Made by a program: the position numbers and the translations under genes. From assembly GCA_001970955.1 (NCBI GenBank), contig MPUH01001079.1, positions 1-24,571 of the forward strand: a stretch of 24,571 nucleotides of DNA. The letters are read 5' to 3'. This DNA is from Stentor coeruleus. Taxonomy: Eukaryota; Ciliophora; Heterotrichea; Heterotrichida; Stentoridae. The first letter of the stretch is position 1, and each line of letters begins with the position of its first letter. Shown here piece after piece: positions 1-9,097 of this stretch. The notes beneath the pieces were generated by a model that saw nothing but the letters and a program-made list of their open reading frames with translations, searched no databases and was not told where the DNA came from.

Positions 1-777
1 AAGTATGAAAGTGTATATTTATTATAGTCTCCACAAAAATGTTTTTTACTTTTATAAGAAATGTGCTAAGTGATGATTTTTACCTCGCTTAAAAGTTGCA
101 AAAAGGTATTTGGCATAAAATTACATAGGAAATAATAGAAAAACTAAAAAAATAGAGAAAATAGAGAAAATTGGCTTACTAAAAGTAGGCTCTAGATTTA
201 ATACTAAGCTTATCTTAAGTTCCTATAAGTGCTTATACCTTAATTTTAATTTTAATCAGCATTTTTAATTCTCTATATCGCTTAAGCAACTAGAAAGATG
301 TGATTTTAAGAGTTTTTTTCTGTGCTCCCCCTTTCATACCAATTAGCATACAGCTACTACAAACAACGAATAATTCAAGTAGCAGATGAAATTCTCTTTT
401 TCATAATTGAGTACCTATAATAGTCTCACTACTTATCTTATTCTAAGTTATTTAATAAAAAAACCTATGCAACTATCGAATATTTTCCCTATCTCTGGCC
501 AATAGACTATTTCAATCATTGCACACATTTAAAAGCCTTAAATTCATCTTCAAAATTTTAATTCTTCTATTCACTCTAAAATTATGCTATCCCAACTCGA
601 AAAAGCTTATATTATTTTTCGCAATCTTCATTCCTTCATAAATTTTTTTTACGAGCCCTTCATTCTCTAGTATTCCATACAAAACTCATACCTCCTCTCT
701 TCTTTATTCTATCATAATAATAGTATAAAAATATCACCTTAAAACATTAGTATAATTCCTATATAAATAAAAAATAC
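1..777. other. Spacer, 3' flank of the RPB9 gene
   Basis: No gene is recognised here. The right half (about 480-770) is C-rich and poor in G on the given strand, as seen beside the left end of the other genes in the window. Short runs such as two copies of AATAGAGAAA near 160 and a TTTTAA repeat near 245 are low-complexity AT sequence. Any gene cut by the left edge could not be identified. Confidence 0.5.
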
Positions 778-1164
778 TTAGCTTTGCCATGAATATCCAC
801 AAGCTCCATCTTCCCCACGATATGTGCACACATAAGTCATTCTCATCCCAGATTCTCCTCCTTCTTTTTCTGAATGGAAAAGCACAGCTTCTCTATGATC
901 GCATCGTGGACATGATACATTAATAGACCTTGATAATGTTGGATCTAATGGATAATCTTTGTAATCTGTGGCAACATGCTCAGCTAATCTTCGAACTTGA
1001 CGATGATATACTAGATAATCTTCAGCTTTTGTGGCTTTTTCAGTGTATTCGCATATTCTACATGAGTAAATAAGATTTCTGTTTGAACCTTCGTTATCGT
1101 ATTGCTCTTTTGCGTATAAGATATTGGCACAATCCTTGCAAAATCTTATTCCCCTAAGTGCCAT
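778..1164 (-). CDS. RPB9: RNA polymerase II subunit RPB9
   Basis: Small zinc-binding subunit of RNA polymerase II, acting in the nucleus in start-site choice, elongation and proofreading (family knowledge). The 128-residue length is normal. Two zinc ribbons are visible. The N-terminal one uses C9, C12, C35 and C38 (FCKDC and SCRIC). The C-terminal one, of the TFIIS type, uses C85, C88, C113 and C122 (SCPRC, YVCTY, ACGYSW). The DPTLSRS linker before the second ribbon matches the family's DPTLPR segment. The frame opens at an ATG and closes with TAA, with no intron needed. It lies 194 bases downstream of the TTLL gene on the same strand. The RPC11 and RPA12 paralogues were considered, but they differ in the linker and in the C-terminal ribbon, so RPB9 is the best fit. 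Confidence 0.93.
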   Translation of the reverse strand: MALRGIRFCKDCANILYAKEQYDNEGSNRNLIYSCRICEYTEKATKAEDYLVYHRQVRRLAEHVATDYKDYPLDPTLSRSINVSCPRCDHREAVLFHSEKEGGESGMRMTYVCTYRGEDGACGYSWQS

Positions 1165-1358
1165 TTATAATATTTTGTTATAAAAATTCTTTACTATATT
1201 CATTATAACAATATCCTAATGCAATCTTATTATCTTTAAAGAATATTTTCTATACCAATGTAAACCGTATAAATTTACGATCATCATATACCTAATTCCA
1301 ATATAACTCAAAATCTATTACAAACTAATTTTCTTACTTATTACAATTAACAAGTGTG

Positions 1359-2816
1359 TCAAGCTCTGACAACTCCAGCAAAATCATTATTAATTTTAAT
1401 CTGGACAATCTTAGGTACAAGTGAAACCCTAGTCACACAGCTTCTTCTCCTATTATGACTCTTATCATCATTAACAACCAATCTTTTATCCGCCAAGCTT
1501 TTCTTTAATCTAGGTATACAGCTTATTTCATTTTCTCTATTTCTCCTTCTAGCTTTACTGCTATAAACCCCTTCTGCATCTCTCATATATTTCTGATACC
1601 TTTCAATATTATTTAAAGGGTATATTTTCCTATAACCACCATGAAAAGTGCTTTCCATCTCTATTTGATGTTCTAAAAACTTTTCCCTTCTTTCACTTTT
1701 TACAAGTCTTACACGGTAAAAGCTATGAAAAGATTTGTCAATAAGAAAATCTGTGTGTTCACGGAGGAATTTTTTTTGGCAGTCAGGCCTTGAAGCAATC
1801 ATTTTCAAGCAGTCTTTAATCACAGATTTCTTGATTTTCCTATCTAAAGGAGTGTCTGTGGTAAAGCTTGGTGTGTGGTTGACTTCTAATAAACTTGGCC
1901 TAAGTTTATGATCTAATAATATATCAAATCCCAATATCTGAAAGCAAACTGCTGAGCATGTATCATTAGGTTGACTTGTTTTATATAGATTAACAATAAA
2001 TGGCTGAACCGTACATAGGGTTTTCAAAACAATGTCATCAATCCTTGCCATAATCTTTTGAACATTATGTCCATCTTCTTCAAGAGCTTTCAAAAAACTC
2101 TTAAAACTTCTCTTATGTCCAACAAAGTCTTCTGAGTAGTTTTTATTATGAACAAAATTAGGGTTGTTTTTATTAATAGCATAATTGGTCAAATGCATAT
2201 AAATATTGTGAATATTAGTATCAGTAGGCTTAACATAAGGTATTGTGGCTAATCTGACTATACCTTGCTCATGAATATATACCCTTAAAGGGTCAAAACC
2301 AGTAACTAAAACATAAAGTCTTAGGTCAAACTTAAAACCATCTAATAAATAAGGCTTTTCTAGGTATTTTTGAACGACACAGTTTTCAGGAATGTCTGAT
2401 ATCCATTTTGTTAAGAAAATACCTTTACCTTGACTGAGATTAGGGGGCTTGCATATATAATAAGCATTTGTATTGGAAGCCATATGGTTTTTTAAAGATG
2501 TGTGCTCATATGGCAATACCCAGGTTTCGGGAAAAAAGTTAAATTCTGACTTGTGCAGCTGCTCCATAGCTTTTAGATGCCTCGCCAAATAGTCTTTACG
2601 TGATATTGCGTACATTCCTGGGAAGTGGTTTATTCTTTGGTATGGGCTTAGAAAAGATAAAGCCATTGGGTTTAAAGCTGAATCCTGCCAAATAATGTCA
2701 GGCTTTTCAAAATCGTCGTTTTCCCATTTGAGATCGCTAGCCACTTCTTCGAGGATTTCGTACTGGCACTTAGACAAGTCTATGCGTATCTTAGTTTCAG
2801 CACTAACTAGTTTCAT
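1359..2816 (-). CDS. Tubulin polyglutamylase, TTLL6/13-like
   Basis: Tubulin-tyrosine-ligase-like enzyme that would add glutamate side chains to tubulin, typically on ciliary and cortical microtubules. The 485-residue frame runs from ATG to TGA. Residues about 10-70 hold the N-terminal TTLL segment, ending SPYQRINHFPGM. The ATP-grasp core follows: YICKPPNLSQGKGIF (120-134, ATP-binding lysine K123), VVQKYLEKPYLLDGFKFDLR (147-166), MHLTNYAINK (207-216), and the metal-binding GFDILLD to LLEVNHTPSF (297-318, including D298, E311, N313). A basic C-terminal tail contains a GGYRKIYP motif near 393-400, which resembles the region after the core in glutamylating TTLLs. The LEVNHTPSF ending and the tail favour the TTLL6/TTLL13 group over the tyrosine ligase and the glycylases, but the exact subfamily needs a tree. 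Residues 420-485 are basic and of no recognised type. Confidence 0.9.
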   Translation of the reverse strand: MKLVSAETKIRIDLSKCQYEILEEVASDLKWENDDFEKPDIIWQDSALNPMALSFLSPYQRINHFPGMYAISRKDYLARHLKAMEQLHKSEFNFFPETWVLPYEHTSLKNHMASNTNAYYICKPPNLSQGKGIFLTKWISDIPENCVVQKYLEKPYLLDGFKFDLRLYVLVTGFDPLRVYIHEQGIVRLATIPYVKPTDTNIHNIYMHLTNYAINKNNPNFVHNKNYSEDFVGHKRSFKSFLKALEEDGHNVQKIMARIDDIVLKTLCTVQPFIVNLYKTSQPNDTCSAVCFQILGFDILLDHKLRPSLLEVNHTPSFTTDTPLDRKIKKSVIKDCLKMIASRPDCQKKFLREHTDFLIDKSFHSFYRVRLVKSERREKFLEHQIEMESTFHGGYRKIYPLNNIERYQKYMRDAEGVYSSKARRRNRENEISCIPRLKKSLADKRLVVNDDKSHNRRRSCVTRVSLVPKIVQIKINNDFAGVVRA

Positions 2817-3220
2817 TTTTATGTGTTTTTATTATCTGTTGTAACGATTTTAAATAAGAGTTTAATGAATGATTCTGGTGTTAGGGTTTTTTTTGAATGT
2901 TGTTAAGAGAAAGATTATGATAAGGGTAATTTAGAAAAGATATGAATATGCTAAGAATGTTTTGAAGTAGGTTGAGAAGAAATAGTTTTAAGATGTGAAG
3001 GTCATAAACATAAAAGTTTGATGATACAATTATAGGCTGTGATTTTAAAAATGAGTAGTGAAGTTTAAGAGGAGATTATTAGATGCTTTGTGTTGGTGTG
3101 AGAGAATCTAGCTTTGAAATTTTGGTTCTGGAATAGATGAGGTAGCTTGTGGGATTTTATATGAGTAAATTATATAAAATATTACAACAATTTGTGAATA
3201 CATACTAAATATAGTGAAAT
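2817..3220. other. 5' flank of the TTLL gene, G-rich on the given strand
   Basis: No gene seen. The stretch from 2820 to about 3180 is rich in T and G with few C on the given strand, so it is C-rich on the coding strand of the TTLL gene. A promoter for the TTLL gene must lie here, but no recognisable motif can be named. Confidence 0.4.
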
Positions 3221-4150
3221 GAGATTGCACTTAATCAAAAGGCCTTTAAATTTTATTTCTCAGATTATCCCAGTTATTATGTTATCAAACTACTCAAAAT
3301 CTAATTATCATAAAAAATTCTAGCCAAAAATCCTTTAAGCAATTTTTTTTAAATCCTCTCGATAACCCTTAAAATATTTGATTTCTTATTACCCAATTCA
3401 AATATGGTTTTTTTCTACTACTAAATTTTATAAGCAAAAGATATTTTCTAGTCAATACAAGACCACGTTACAAATTTCCAAGTTTCTCATGAATCGAAAG
3501 ATAAAAATATCTTTTCTATAAAGTCATTACTTCAAATTAATCTATACCAATGTTTTACTATTATCATTTTCCTCCACTAATTTTGAAATTCTATACATTA
3601 AATAGCCATTCACAATAAACTCAATTTTTTTATTTTGCCGTGTTTTTTCTTTACCCTTTGTTATGCTAAACTGTGAAATCTTAATTGTTACTATTTTTTA
3701 TTCTGAGAAGTATTGGCAATATATTGGCTAGTAAATAAGATAATTAAAGATTATTATAGCAAAGATATTTTCTTTGATGATTAAGAAAACCTTTATAATT
3801 TCAAAAATGAAAAAAATGAATATCTTAACCATTTTTATATAAGACAAAAGCTTTAAATAAAGTATGTACTATGCACTTTGTTTTGATGAGGGTATTTGCT
3901 TTTAAGTTATTCTAATATTCTTATTGTGAAGTTTGAGATAAATTAGGTTTTTTAGGATGATTTTATCTAGAAATTCTATAGAAAGTAAAGAAAATATAGG
4001 ATTAATAGGTGATATACTATAGGAAAAAGGTTTTGGGATCGAGGAGATAAGAGAAGAAAATTTGTTTAAGGTGAAATATGGATTTAAGGGTATCTAAATT
4101 GGATAAATAGAAGGGAGAAGGAGAATTTTTTGATGAAATGCTTGATAAGG
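3221..4150. other. Gene-free stretch with gene-like flank composition
   Basis: No intact gene. By hand count 3241-3420 has 33 C and 11 G, while 3901-4080 has 39 G and 6 C. This C-rich to G-rich switch is what surrounds each real gene in the window. Between them (about 3420-3900) are only broken frames. One example is a minus-strand frame near 3550-3700 with a coding look (ITKGKEKTRQNKKIEF), which I do not recognise. A gene decayed beyond recognition is the likely reading. Confidence 0.3.
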
Positions 4151-5064
4151 CCGCAAGAAGTCAACATACTTGCACTTTGGTTATTAAGGAAGTGATAACT
4201 AATAAAATATTAATAATTTTTGATAGACATTATAGTGAATAGCTAAGGAATTATATATGTGTGGAAACTCCTTAGGGATTGTATTTAATAAAAATTCGCC
4301 ACTGAAGTCTTATATAAAAGCTTAGTAATATATCCAGTAAAAATGGTCGACTATACTACGGCACAAAAGCGTATAAAGCCAAATTTTCGAAGTCTCTCTT
4401 TAATAACACAAAATTAACCCTAGTTAAACTAGAGATCACTAAGCGTAAAACACCTATAAAAAACATAAATTTTATATATCCCTTCTATTGCTAGTTTGCC
4501 TATCCAGACTCTCCAAAGTTGGCATCCTAGAAGCCAGAAGTATCTTCAACACCCACTATTTCAAAGGTGAAATATTCTATGCATTTGAATATTTTTTAAG
4601 TTCACAGCTTGTGCTTCCATCAAAATTTCATAAACCTTTTTTTCATTTCCCTAACCTCATTTCCTACACTCCCAATCAGGACCAATCTATATTACTCATT
4701 ATCCCTAATCTCAATCCAAGTTCCTAAGTTTTTTAAACTCAAACTCATCTTAGCCCTTTTTCACTATAAAACATTATTTCCAATATTTTTAGCCCCATCA
4801 TTATAACACTCAAAGCTAACAGAAAAACTCATCCTTTTCATCCTAAAAACTTATTTTCACACATTTTCCTCTTAGCAGCAAAACATTATATATTTATACT
4901 AATACAATTTTTCCAGATTTTCATCCTAGAACACATCCCAAACCCTATATTTACTCAACTAAGAAACCCTTAGCCTTAAAAATCATAATATCCATTAATT
5001 ATCTACTGTATTATGCTGAACAAACTATTCAAAAAATATTTTTGACACAAACTCCCAATAATCT
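4151..5064. other. Spacer, C-rich 5' flank of the oxygenase relic
   Basis: No gene supported. From about 4380 to 5040 the sequence is C-rich and G-poor, like the 5' flank of a plus-strand gene, and it leads directly into the decayed plus-strand gene that follows. Open frames near 4490-4800 have no ATG or no protein-like pattern and are judged to arise from this skewed composition. Confidence 0.4.
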
Positions 5065-5960
5065 CAAATTCAGTGATCTAAAACTAACAAAAAGCTTATC
5101 TAACGAACTTTATGAAGCCTTTGGCAAAGATGGTTTAAGCCTTCTACAATTTCAGGAATCTCGAAATTCTTACCTCAAAGTTCAAAACTTTTAGCTCTAT
5201 ACAATGAACTTTCTCATCTTCTGTGACTAAAAGCTAAAATCAAACACAAGAGTCAGATTTCAAATTCGATAGAAAGAAGATTATATTTAATATCCTTATG
5301 GACTTTTTATCACAAATCCTATAGATCACCATAATCAAGAGCTTTATTATCAGAATTTATGCTCAGAATACTCATTATCTGCTTTAAAAATAGCATTTAG
5401 AGAGCCTAGCACAACTATTATAAATACAAAATTCATTATGTCAATACATACAGATAAATATACAGAAACTTTATATCCTTATACAAATACCATGAACTTT
5501 GAAGATTTACTGTATAGTAGTCGTAGTCACATAACAAGTTTGAATCATTTCTTATCTTTTATAAATATGATAATAAAGTTGTAATCAATGGAAGACTTAT
5601 AGTGATGTTTTTTGTCTTATACTTGCCCTTATATATGAATATAGTCACTTCATACTCCTTGGTTCTAAGATTTTTGGATTTTCATACTAGATTATCAAGA
5701 GAATAAGATTCATACAAGTTAAAACATTTTTATACAAATTTTAGATTTTTATGCTAATTTAGATATCAAGATTAATAGTAATATACTGTTTATTCTGTTG
5801 GGAAAATTGCTCAGATAATCAGTGGAGGGTATTCCAACATAAAGTATCGTCCTTGGTGTGCAGTGAGAACTTCACAATATTAGAGGAAGCTAGTTTAAAA
5901 TGAATCTTAACCCTAATAATCATTGTGAACTTATATGCTCTCATGAGACTGGCGCTTTTA
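5065..5960 (+). pseudogene. Decayed 2OG-Fe(II) oxygenase-like gene
   Basis: Several stretches in different plus-strand frames resemble the isopenicillin-N-synthase-like part of the 2-oxoglutarate/Fe(II) dioxygenase superfamily, in the right order. They are FSDLKLTKSLSNELYEAFGK and then DGLSLL (about 5065-5145), LALYNELSHL after a +1 shift (about 5190-5222), ITNPIDHHNQELYYQNLCSE and LKIAFREP (about 5308-5410), FEDLLYSSRSHITSLNHFL (about 5500-5555), and VGKIAQIISGGYSNIKYRPW (about 5798-5857), the place of the family's GEIxExLSxGxxxxxxHxV segment. Several in-frame stops and at least three frame changes separate them, and none falls in a 15-base GT-AG intron. The HxD iron-binding motif expected near 5600-5700 cannot be found. 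The family match is from memory of the fold's motifs, so it is tentative. That the region is decayed coding sequence is safer. Confidence 0.5.
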
Positions 5961-6558
5961 GTAGCAATGAAGCTGAACATGGGTTGAAGAAAACTTGAAA
6001 ATTTGGGATTAGGCTTGCTATTATAGATACTTAATTAGTATAAATATTTGTATTTCTTAGATATGATATTTTAATTGTTAAATATTTTTGGTCTGATGAT
6101 CAGGCTAATTAGTTTAAAAACTCAGTTGGTGGTTTTGTAAGAGACGATGATTCGTATTATAATAGTTGAGTTTTTTATAAGTCTTAATTGATATATTTAA
6201 ATTTGATAAAAAATCAAAGAGAAAATATTCTAAAGAAGCTTGCATTTAAAAATGATCATTCATACAAAAATTTCATATATCCAGTCATATATAAAATCAA
6301 TTTTAACAGCTTTCCATAATTTTTCTTCACAAATTGTAATACAAGTTATATTAAATCACAAACTTTTCTTAGAAAATTAATTTAAAAAATATCAATAATT
6401 TCTCAATCTTTCTATTAAATACTTAATCCACATCTTTCAGCATACTGAAAACCCTCATATCATTATAAATCCCATACCTTAAAGCCTTATCCTATCAACC
6501 CATATTAATGCAAAACACAAGCCTAAATGAATTTCATTTACTTTTTTACATCAAAGCA
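5961..6558. other. Spacer between oxygenase relic and LITAF-like gene
   Basis: No gene seen. The left part (to about 6240) leans to G and T, and the right part (6290-6558) is C-rich and G-poor, so the skew changes over in the middle of the spacer. The right part is the 3' flank of the minus-strand gene that follows. Confidence 0.4.
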
Positions 6559-7161
6559 TTACTCTGTAGAAATACGCACCAATATCTTTCTGCATACCTT
6601 ACACATATGAACCAACTCATTATTTATCCTAATCTTCTGTAGCACACAACATTTAAATGACTGACAAAACATCTCAAACCTATCCAATAAGTTAGGTTCA
6701 GCATTTTGAAACGAAACAACAGTCCCAACTTCACATTCACATTGCGGACAATACATTTTATTAGGTATAGCAAAAGTGCTTTGATTAAAATTCTCTTTAT
6801 AGATTTTATCCTTATATCCATCAACAAAAGATTCTTTAGCTGATGTTACTGCTTCAGACATTCTCCAAGTCTCAGTTGGGATTTCATTATTAGGGCTTAT
6901 TCGATTATCAAAATAATTGCTTATGGATTTTATAGAAATATCGTCAGCGAATATGTAATTATGTTCATTGTTGTTGATAATCATAGTATTATGATCTAGA
7001 ATATGAGACATTGAACTTTTACTGAATTGTAATGAGCTTGAGGACTTGTTATCATTTTGGGGGACTTCATAATCTGGGAATAGGTCTGAGGAGATGCTGC
7101 TAGATAGATTGCTGGTGAGGTTTTTGGGGTATGAATAATCATTAGAAATTCCTTCTGACAT
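6559..7161 (-). CDS. LITAF-like zinc-ribbon protein
   Basis: A 200-residue protein with a long polar, Ser/Asn-rich N-terminus (1-130) and a compact cysteine-containing C-terminus. Residues 137-197 carry YCPQC (C138, C141), a middle hydrophobic and cysteine-rich stretch around FCQSFKCCVLQKI (165-177), and HMCKVCRKIL (H185, C187, C190). This CPxC, hydrophobic middle, HxCxxC layout is that of the LITAF domain, a membrane-associated zinc domain of endosomes. The middle hairpin is shorter and less hydrophobic than usual, so the assignment is probable rather than certain. The ATG start at 7161 and TAA stop fit the flanking base composition. No signal peptide or clear membrane span is seen. Confidence 0.6.
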   Translation of the reverse strand: MSEGISNDYSYPKNLTSNLSSSISSDLFPDYEVPQNDNKSSSSLQFSKSSMSHILDHNTMIINNNEHNYIFADDISIKSISNYFDNRISPNNEIPTETWRMSEAVTSAKESFVDGYKDKIYKENFNQSTFAIPNKMYCPQCECEVGTVVSFQNAEPNLLDRFEMFCQSFKCCVLQKIRINNELVHMCKVCRKILVRISTE

Positions 7162-7394
7162 TTTTTAAATATAGGCCGCCATTTGTTTGTTCAAGGAGGA
7201 ATTTCATAGTTTTTTTAGTTTTTTTAGTGATTTTATTGGTTTTCGGTAGATAGGAATGCTGGATAATGGGTTTAGAAAGTGAGATTGAAAGGTGAAGTTT
7301 ATTGGTTTTAAGCACTTTTTATAGGTTTCTTGTGCAAAGGATAAGGATTAGATGGGATTATTAATAAATATAGAAAATGCTTGGTAGTTTTAGC
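7162..7394. other. 5' flank of LITAF-like gene
   Basis: G- and T-rich, C-poor on the given strand, hence C-rich on the coding strand of the gene to the left. Nothing else is recognised. Confidence 0.4.
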
Positions 7395-7835
7395 CTATGA
7401 AAATAAGCTTAAGATTTTTGATAGAGATGAATTTAAGTATATGGTGATAAGTTTTATAAAAGGGTTCAAGTTAAAATGCTTACGAAAATTGCTTTTTAAC
7501 AGATGTTCTTAAGGGTTGAGAATATGACTAAGACCTTGTTAAATTAGCTTATTCTGATAAATTCATTAGAAATTATATTTGCAGAGAGTATGCTCTAGAT
7601 AAGTTTGAGTATAGTTATTATATTCCATGTATAAGTTTTTTGGCTAATATAGTTGAAGATTCTGCGGATGCCTTAAGAAGATTTAGCATAGCTTAATAAT
7701 GGCAGAATGCATAATAAAATGCTTTGAGAATTGTGCAACAGGTACATTTTCCATAATAGCCATGGCTTAGAAATATTATTATCCCTTATATAAGTAAAAC
7801 AAGCTGAATCAGTTTTCCTATAATAATTTGGCCTA
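7395..7835 (+). pseudogene. Decayed gene fragment, possibly helical (ARM/HEAT-like) repeat
   Basis: Plus-strand frames with a clear protein look but broken by stops and shifts. Visible pieces are YENKLKIFDRDEFKY and MVISFIKGF (about 7397-7465), LVKLAYSDKFIRNYICREYA (about 7532-7591), LDKFEYSYYIPCISFLANIV (about 7592-7651), EDSADALRRFSIA (about 7652-7690) ending at TAA, and, after that stop, RYIFHNSHGLEILLSLI (about 7739-7792). Amphipathic helices and the HNSHGLEILLSLI pattern are reminiscent of armadillo-type repeats. I cannot name the gene. A minus-strand frame over 7673-7906 also stays open; it is taken to be the shadow of this relic. Confidence 0.35.
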
Positions 7836-8602
7836 CTTTTGAGCCTTGAAAATTTATTCTTTAATATTTTCTTCAAATTTCTTATATAAAAATAAGGTCG
7901 TCGCATTTTAGAGGTTGATATACATTAATCCTGAAAAATAACCGAACTGAGTTTTGGTTTATGCTCCGGTGATGCTAACAGTTCTCTGCTCCATTAAAGT
8001 TTTCATCCTATGCATTTTTATAAAGTTTATCAAATCTTCATAGTTTCTCATGGTATAATTATAAAAAAGTATTGTACTAGCCTAAATTAAGATATAATAA
8101 AACTAGTAAGTTTTTATTAAAGCTTATATAAAACTAAAAATTATGTTACAAGGAAAAATACAAAGCTGGAGTTATTTTATTACAAAAATTCATATTATAA
8201 GATTAGACAGTAAAATTAAGTATTAGTTTTATTTACATCATATATAATTAGATTATTTCCATAATAAAAATTGCCCATCTTGCATATATTATTTTTTTGA
8301 ATTCATAGTGATTTTAAACTTAAATTATAATACTCTTTCATATACTCCGTATTGCCTAAAATCATATCTTAATAATTTTATTTGCCTTATAAAATAAAGC
8401 TTTCTTTATTTGAATACCCAAAAAGCTTTGATTCCCAATACCAAAAATCAAATATACATACCTTGCCAAAAATCATAATCCTATCATGGATAATCCTAAA
8501 TAACTATAATCAAAATCCTAAAAAACAAGTAAAACCTTTAACTCCAACCACAAAATGCAATAAACCCAATAAGTTTATTATATACAAACATAAAAGTATA
8601 AA
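7836..8602. other. Spacer, C-rich 5' flank of the 8.6 kb gene
   Basis: No gene supported. The last 200 bases are strongly C-rich: 8401-8580 holds 39 C and 9 G by hand count. This is the usual 5' flank composition here. Open frames within 8382-8606 and 8538-8732 look like products of that composition. Confidence 0.45.
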
Positions 8603-9097
8603 ATGACAGAAGAAAATTTAATAAAATTCCTCTCAGAAGAAAGCGATAAAATATGTAGCGAGTCTGAAAAAGCCAAAAAAGACTTCGACACTGGGATTTG
8701 TGGGTGGAAAGACACAAACTTAAAGCCATCAAATAAAATACCTAATCCAGAAACACCGAAATTTCGTATAAGAGTTGTGGGAAATCGAAATTACCTCACA
8801 AGAAGCGTGTCAAGTATTTTCTATATAGGTACTATAAATTCAAATAACGAAAGCTGGAACAATTCTCCTAACAACAAAAAATCACAAAACTTAAAAAAAT
8901 CTAAAGCCCCAGATGACCAAGCTAGAAAATTAGCTTCTTTTAATACTTATCAAAATGAAGAAGTGCCTGTAGAATATGAAGATACTCAGGTTGCTGTAAA
9001 TATTATAAGAATCTATAAATCACCTAATCCTAGAAGGTCAAGAAAGCCTATTAAAGTGTTTAGGCTACCGAGAGTTCAGCGAGGGGAAGAGGAGTAG
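8603..9097 (+). CDS. Hypothetical protein, 164 residues
   Basis: An ATG-to-TAG frame with no family that I recognise. It is treated as a real gene because it has both expected flanks (C-rich upstream, G-rich downstream), a balanced coding-like composition, and an ATG placed just where the C-rich flank ends. The protein is polar and probably mostly disordered, with an acidic N-terminus (TEENLIKFLSEESDK), a middle rich in Asn, Ser and Lys (about 80-110), and a short likely folded or strand segment EVPVEYEDTQVAVNIIRIYK (about 119-138). It ends in a basic stretch, PRRSRKPIKVFRLPRVQR. No signal peptide or membrane segment is visible. It is the only gene in the window for which TAG follows a run of Glu codons. 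Confidence 0.6.
   Translation: MTEENLIKFLSEESDKICSESEKAKKDFDTGICGWKDTNLKPSNKIPNPETPKFRIRVVGNRNYLTRSVSSIFYIGTINSNNESWNNSPNNKKSQNLKKSKAPDDQARKLASFNTYQNEEVPVEYEDTQVAVNIIRIYKSPNPRRSRKPIKVFRLPRVQRGEEE

Noticed and set aside
4300-4440. tRNA- or snRNA-like patch (minus strand GCCGTAGTATAGTCGACCA)
   Set aside because: It looks like a D-arm, but there is no matching T-arm (GGTTCGAAT) or acceptor stem. It does not match U1, U2, U4, U5 or U6 as I know them.
4488-4806. Overlapping plus-strand open frames of 65-79 codons
   Set aside because: The longer one starts at TTG, both lie in G-poor flank sequence where stops are rare by composition, and neither has a protein-like pattern.
5065-5960. Reading the in-frame stops of the oxygenase relic as recoded codons (altered ciliate code)
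   Set aside because: All three stop codons end intact genes in the window, and the relic also needs frame changes that recoding cannot explain.
7673-7906. Minus-strand frame of 77 codons (MRRPYFYIRNLKK...)
   Set aside because: It overlaps a plus-strand relic with more protein-like fragments, and its own sequence matches nothing I know. Kept only as an alternative.
8382-8732. Open frames on both strands just before and over the start of the 8.6 kb gene
   Set aside because: They sit in the C-rich flank or overlap the better-supported gene. The protein sequences are low-complexity Lys/Asn or hydrophobic products of composition.
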